Positions 6,131-7,365 of a stretch of DNA of 7,365 nt are shown one piece after another. The number at the start of each line of letters is the position of its first letter. Position 1 is the first letter of the stretch. The DNA lies in NCBI GenBank assembly GCA_013816685.1, contig JACDDX010000080.1:1-7365 (forward strand). The letters are read 5' to 3'. The DNA comes from Gemmatimonadales bacterium (GTDB lineage: Bacteria > Gemmatimonadota > Gemmatimonadetes > Gemmatimonadales > GWC2-71-9). The notes below the pieces were generated by a model. The model was not told the origin of the DNA. It did no database searches and was given only the letters and a program-made list of their open reading frames with translations. Made by a program: the position numbers and the translations under genes.

Positions 6131-6147
6131 CTAGTGGACTGTACCAG
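6131..6147 (+). repeat. Left inverted repeat of the IS630 element with its CTAG target
   Basis: CTAGTGGACTGTACCAG is the exact reverse complement of 7227-7243. Similarity continues inward to 6161 (GTTGAGCA against GTTTAGCA), giving about 25 matches over 31 bp. The TA at 6132-6133 is the target duplication. The repeat also encodes the transposase's last residues. Confidence 0.93.
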
Positions 6148-7198
6148 TTGAACGTTGAGCAACGTGGATGCGCTGCGTAGGGTCGTTGTACTTCCACTTG
6201 ATCGGTCGTGGATCCTCGTTGTAGCGCCGGATGTAGGTCATGATGCGGCGGGCCAAGTTCTGCGTTGACGTGAACACGCCGCGATGGATGAGATCGCGTT
6301 CGATCTTGGAGAACCAGAGCTCCACCTGGTTGAGCCACGAGCTGTACGTGGGCGTGAAGTGCAGGTGAACTCTGGGATGGTCGGCGAGAAACTCCTCGAC
6401 GCGTTTCGTCTTATGGGCGGAGAGATTGTCGCAGATGATATGGACCTCGAGCTTCCCGGGGACCTTGACGAGCAGATCGGCGAGGAACGCCACGAAGGCC
6501 TGGCTGGTGTGGCGCTCGACCGTCTTGCCAAAAATGGTGCCGGTCTTGGTATCGAGCGCGGCGAACAGCGACAGGGTCCCATGCCGGACGTACTCGAAGC
6601 CGTGCCGCTCGGCGCGGCCAGGGGACAGGGGCAGGATGGGATCCTTCCGATCCAGCGCTTGGATGGCGGTTTTCTCATCGACACAGAAGACGGCGGCATG
6701 CTGCGGCGGATGCAGATAGAGCCCGATGACGTCGGCGGCTTTGGTCTCGAAGTCGGGGTCGTTGGACGCCATGTACCGCTCCATCCGATGAGGCTGGATG
6801 CCGTTCTTTTTCCAGACGCGCGCTACCGTCATATGCGGCACCCCGAGCTGCTTCGCGAGCCGCCGCGTGCTCCAGTGGGTCGACCCATCCGTCGGGTTCT
6901 TTCGCGTCCAGTTCAGGATTCTCGCTTCCATCTTGGGCGTCAGCACCTCGATCGGGCGTCCCGCATGACGGACGTACACTCCCGCGAGCCCCTCATCCAC
7001 GAACCGCTGTTTCCACTTACTGATGAAGGGCTGCGAACACGCCAATCGCTCCGCGATCTCCCGATAGGGACGGCCTTCTGCGAGCAGGAGCAGCACGCGA
7101 GCGACGAGGGCAGCATGGGCCCCCCCCGTTCGGCTCCGCATTCGCCGCTCGAACTCAGTGCGTTCCGCCGCCGTCAGCTTGATTGGTTGGGTATCCAT
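6131..7198 (-). CDS. IS630-family DDE transposase
   Basis: The 355-aa enzyme cuts and joins the element ends during transposition. It has two N-terminal helix-turn-helix regions: REIAERLACSQPFISKWKQR (about 46-65), and RRLAKQLGVPHMTVARVWKK (about 112-131). The DDE triad is visible: D174 in CVDEKTAIQALDR, D257 in IICDNLSAH, and E293 in SSWLNQVELWFSKIERD. There are 35 residues between the second Asp and the Glu, as expected for IS630. ATG 7198 was chosen because the natural-looking N-terminus is MDTQPIKLTAAERTEFERRM; a GTG at 7222 would add eight residues. No Shine-Dalgarno is present, though TAGATT lies 7 nt upstream. The frame runs to the very end of the element (STGTVH): its TAG stop is made from the duplicated target TA plus the flanking base at 6131. 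No frameshift or missing catalytic residue is seen. Confidence 0.95.
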   Translation of the reverse strand: MDTQPIKLTAAERTEFERRMRSRTGGAHAALVARVLLLLAEGRPYREIAERLACSQPFISKWKQRFVDEGLAGVYVRHAGRPIEVLTPKMEARILNWTRKNPTDGSTHWSTRRLAKQLGVPHMTVARVWKKNGIQPHRMERYMASNDPDFETKAADVIGLYLHPPQHAAVFCVDEKTAIQALDRKDPILPLSPGRAERHGFEYVRHGTLSLFAALDTKTGTIFGKTVERHTSQAFVAFLADLLVKVPGKLEVHIICDNLSAHKTKRVEEFLADHPRVHLHFTPTYSSWLNQVELWFSKIERDLIHRGVFTSTQNLARRIMTYIRRYNEDPRPIKWKYNDPTQRIHVAQRSTGTVH

Positions 7199-7240
7199 GC
7201 CAGCCAATCTAATGCTAAACACCTATCTGGTACAGTCCAC
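6134..7240 (-). mobile_element. Complete IS630-family insertion sequence
   Basis: The element is 1107 bp between the duplicated TA dinucleotides (6132-6133 and 7241-7242). Its ends are 14-bp perfect inverted repeats (GTGGACTGTACCAG), which become 17 bp with the CTAG target context on each side. IS630-family elements insert at TA, often within CTAG, and both ends here sit in CTAG. One gene fills it, an intact DDE transposase on the minus strand. The intact frame and perfect ends suggest recent insertion and possible activity. The reconstructed empty site reads AGAGC-CTAG-GAGCAGC. Confidence 0.92.
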
Positions 7241-7363
7241 TAGGAGCAGCCTTCCACCTGCAACGCGCCCGGTGGCCTGCGCCGCAGCCTCGGTTACGAA
7301 ATACACGAGGTCCGGCAGCTTGAGCGCCGCAGTGCGAGTCGCGGCTCGAGCGCGTGCTCCAGA
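7223..7363 (-). pseudogene. Possible 3' fragment of a gene cut by the IS630 insertion (runs off the right edge)
   Basis: One minus-strand frame is open from the right edge to a TAG inside the IS end (7223-7225). It gives about 46 residues, including the plausible stretch AALKLPDLVYFVTEAAAQAT, and stops after six residues specified by the IS end. Removing the IS in silico keeps the frame open into DNA that overlaps the CPVH gene, where the residues look less natural. Other frames of this 120-nt edge are also partly open, so the coding call is weak. I do not recognise a family. Confidence 0.25.
7227..7243 (-). repeat. Right inverted repeat of the IS630 element with its CTAG target
   Basis: CTGGTACAGTCCACTAG matches the left end in inverted orientation without mismatch over 17 bp. 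The looser match extends in to 7213. The TA at 7241-7242 is the second copy of the target duplication. The transposase promoter should lie just inside this end. Confidence 0.93.
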
Positions 7364-7365
7364 AG

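Noticed and set aside
6284..7243. 319-codon open frame on the plus strand across the IS
   Set aside because: It is antisense to the intact DDE transposase, has no domain of its own, and ends only because of the TAG in the terminal repeat.
1..7365. CRISPR array, tRNA, rRNA or tandem repeats
   Set aside because: No regularly spaced repeats, no T-loop/anticodon pattern and no rRNA-like sequence were found on reading both strands.

Overview
The window comes from a GC-rich bacterial chromosome. Two genes have a TATAAT-like hexamer 5-6 nt before the ATG and no Shine-Dalgarno site, which suggests leaderless transcription. Other genes have good Shine-Dalgarno sites. High GC, a PAS-GGDEF-EAL membrane sensor and mixed leaderless/SD initiation would suit a soil-type lineage such as Gemmatimonadota, Actinomycetota or a relative. 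That placement is a guess from style only.

Layout. (1) 2-2092, plus strand: the 3' part of a membrane-bound PAS-GGDEF-EAL protein for cyclic-di-GMP turnover; its N-terminus lies left of the window. (2) 2071-3465, minus strand: a complete group II PLP-dependent aromatic-amino-acid-type decarboxylase, converging on the first gene with a 22-nt overlap of the 3' ends. (3) 3507-3740, plus strand: a relic of an EamA/DMT-type transporter reduced to its first and last membrane helices by an in-frame internal deletion. (4) 3747-4463 and 4460-5023, plus strand: a two-gene unit with a 4-nt ATGA overlap. It encodes an AlkA/Mag1-type HhH-GPD DNA glycosylase and an unrecognised protein with a helical N-terminus and a proline-rich tail. 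A perfect TATAAT lies 5 nt before the glycosylase ATG.

(5) From about 5024 the window becomes accessory in character. About 460 nt carry no convincing gene, only a possible 28-codon remnant. Two small minus-strand genes follow: a 94-aa DUF6582-like protein (5487-5771) and a 71-aa protein with CPVH and CC motifs (5839-6054). Next comes a complete 1107-bp IS630-family insertion sequence (6134-7240) with perfect terminal repeats, a TA duplication inside CTAG, and an intact DDE transposase. The last 120 nt may be the edge of a gene that the IS separated from the small genes.

How it works together: the left part is stable chromosomal housekeeping and signalling (c-di-GMP, amine production, alkylation repair). 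The right part is a small insertion zone where the IS points its transcription into the two small genes. I found no CRISPR array, tRNA, rRNA, phage structural cluster or recognisable defence system. The points most worth following are the uncharacterised partner coupled to the glycosylase, the altered EAL motif, the collapsed transporter, the leaderless promoters, and the IS whose transposase stop codon is completed by its target site.
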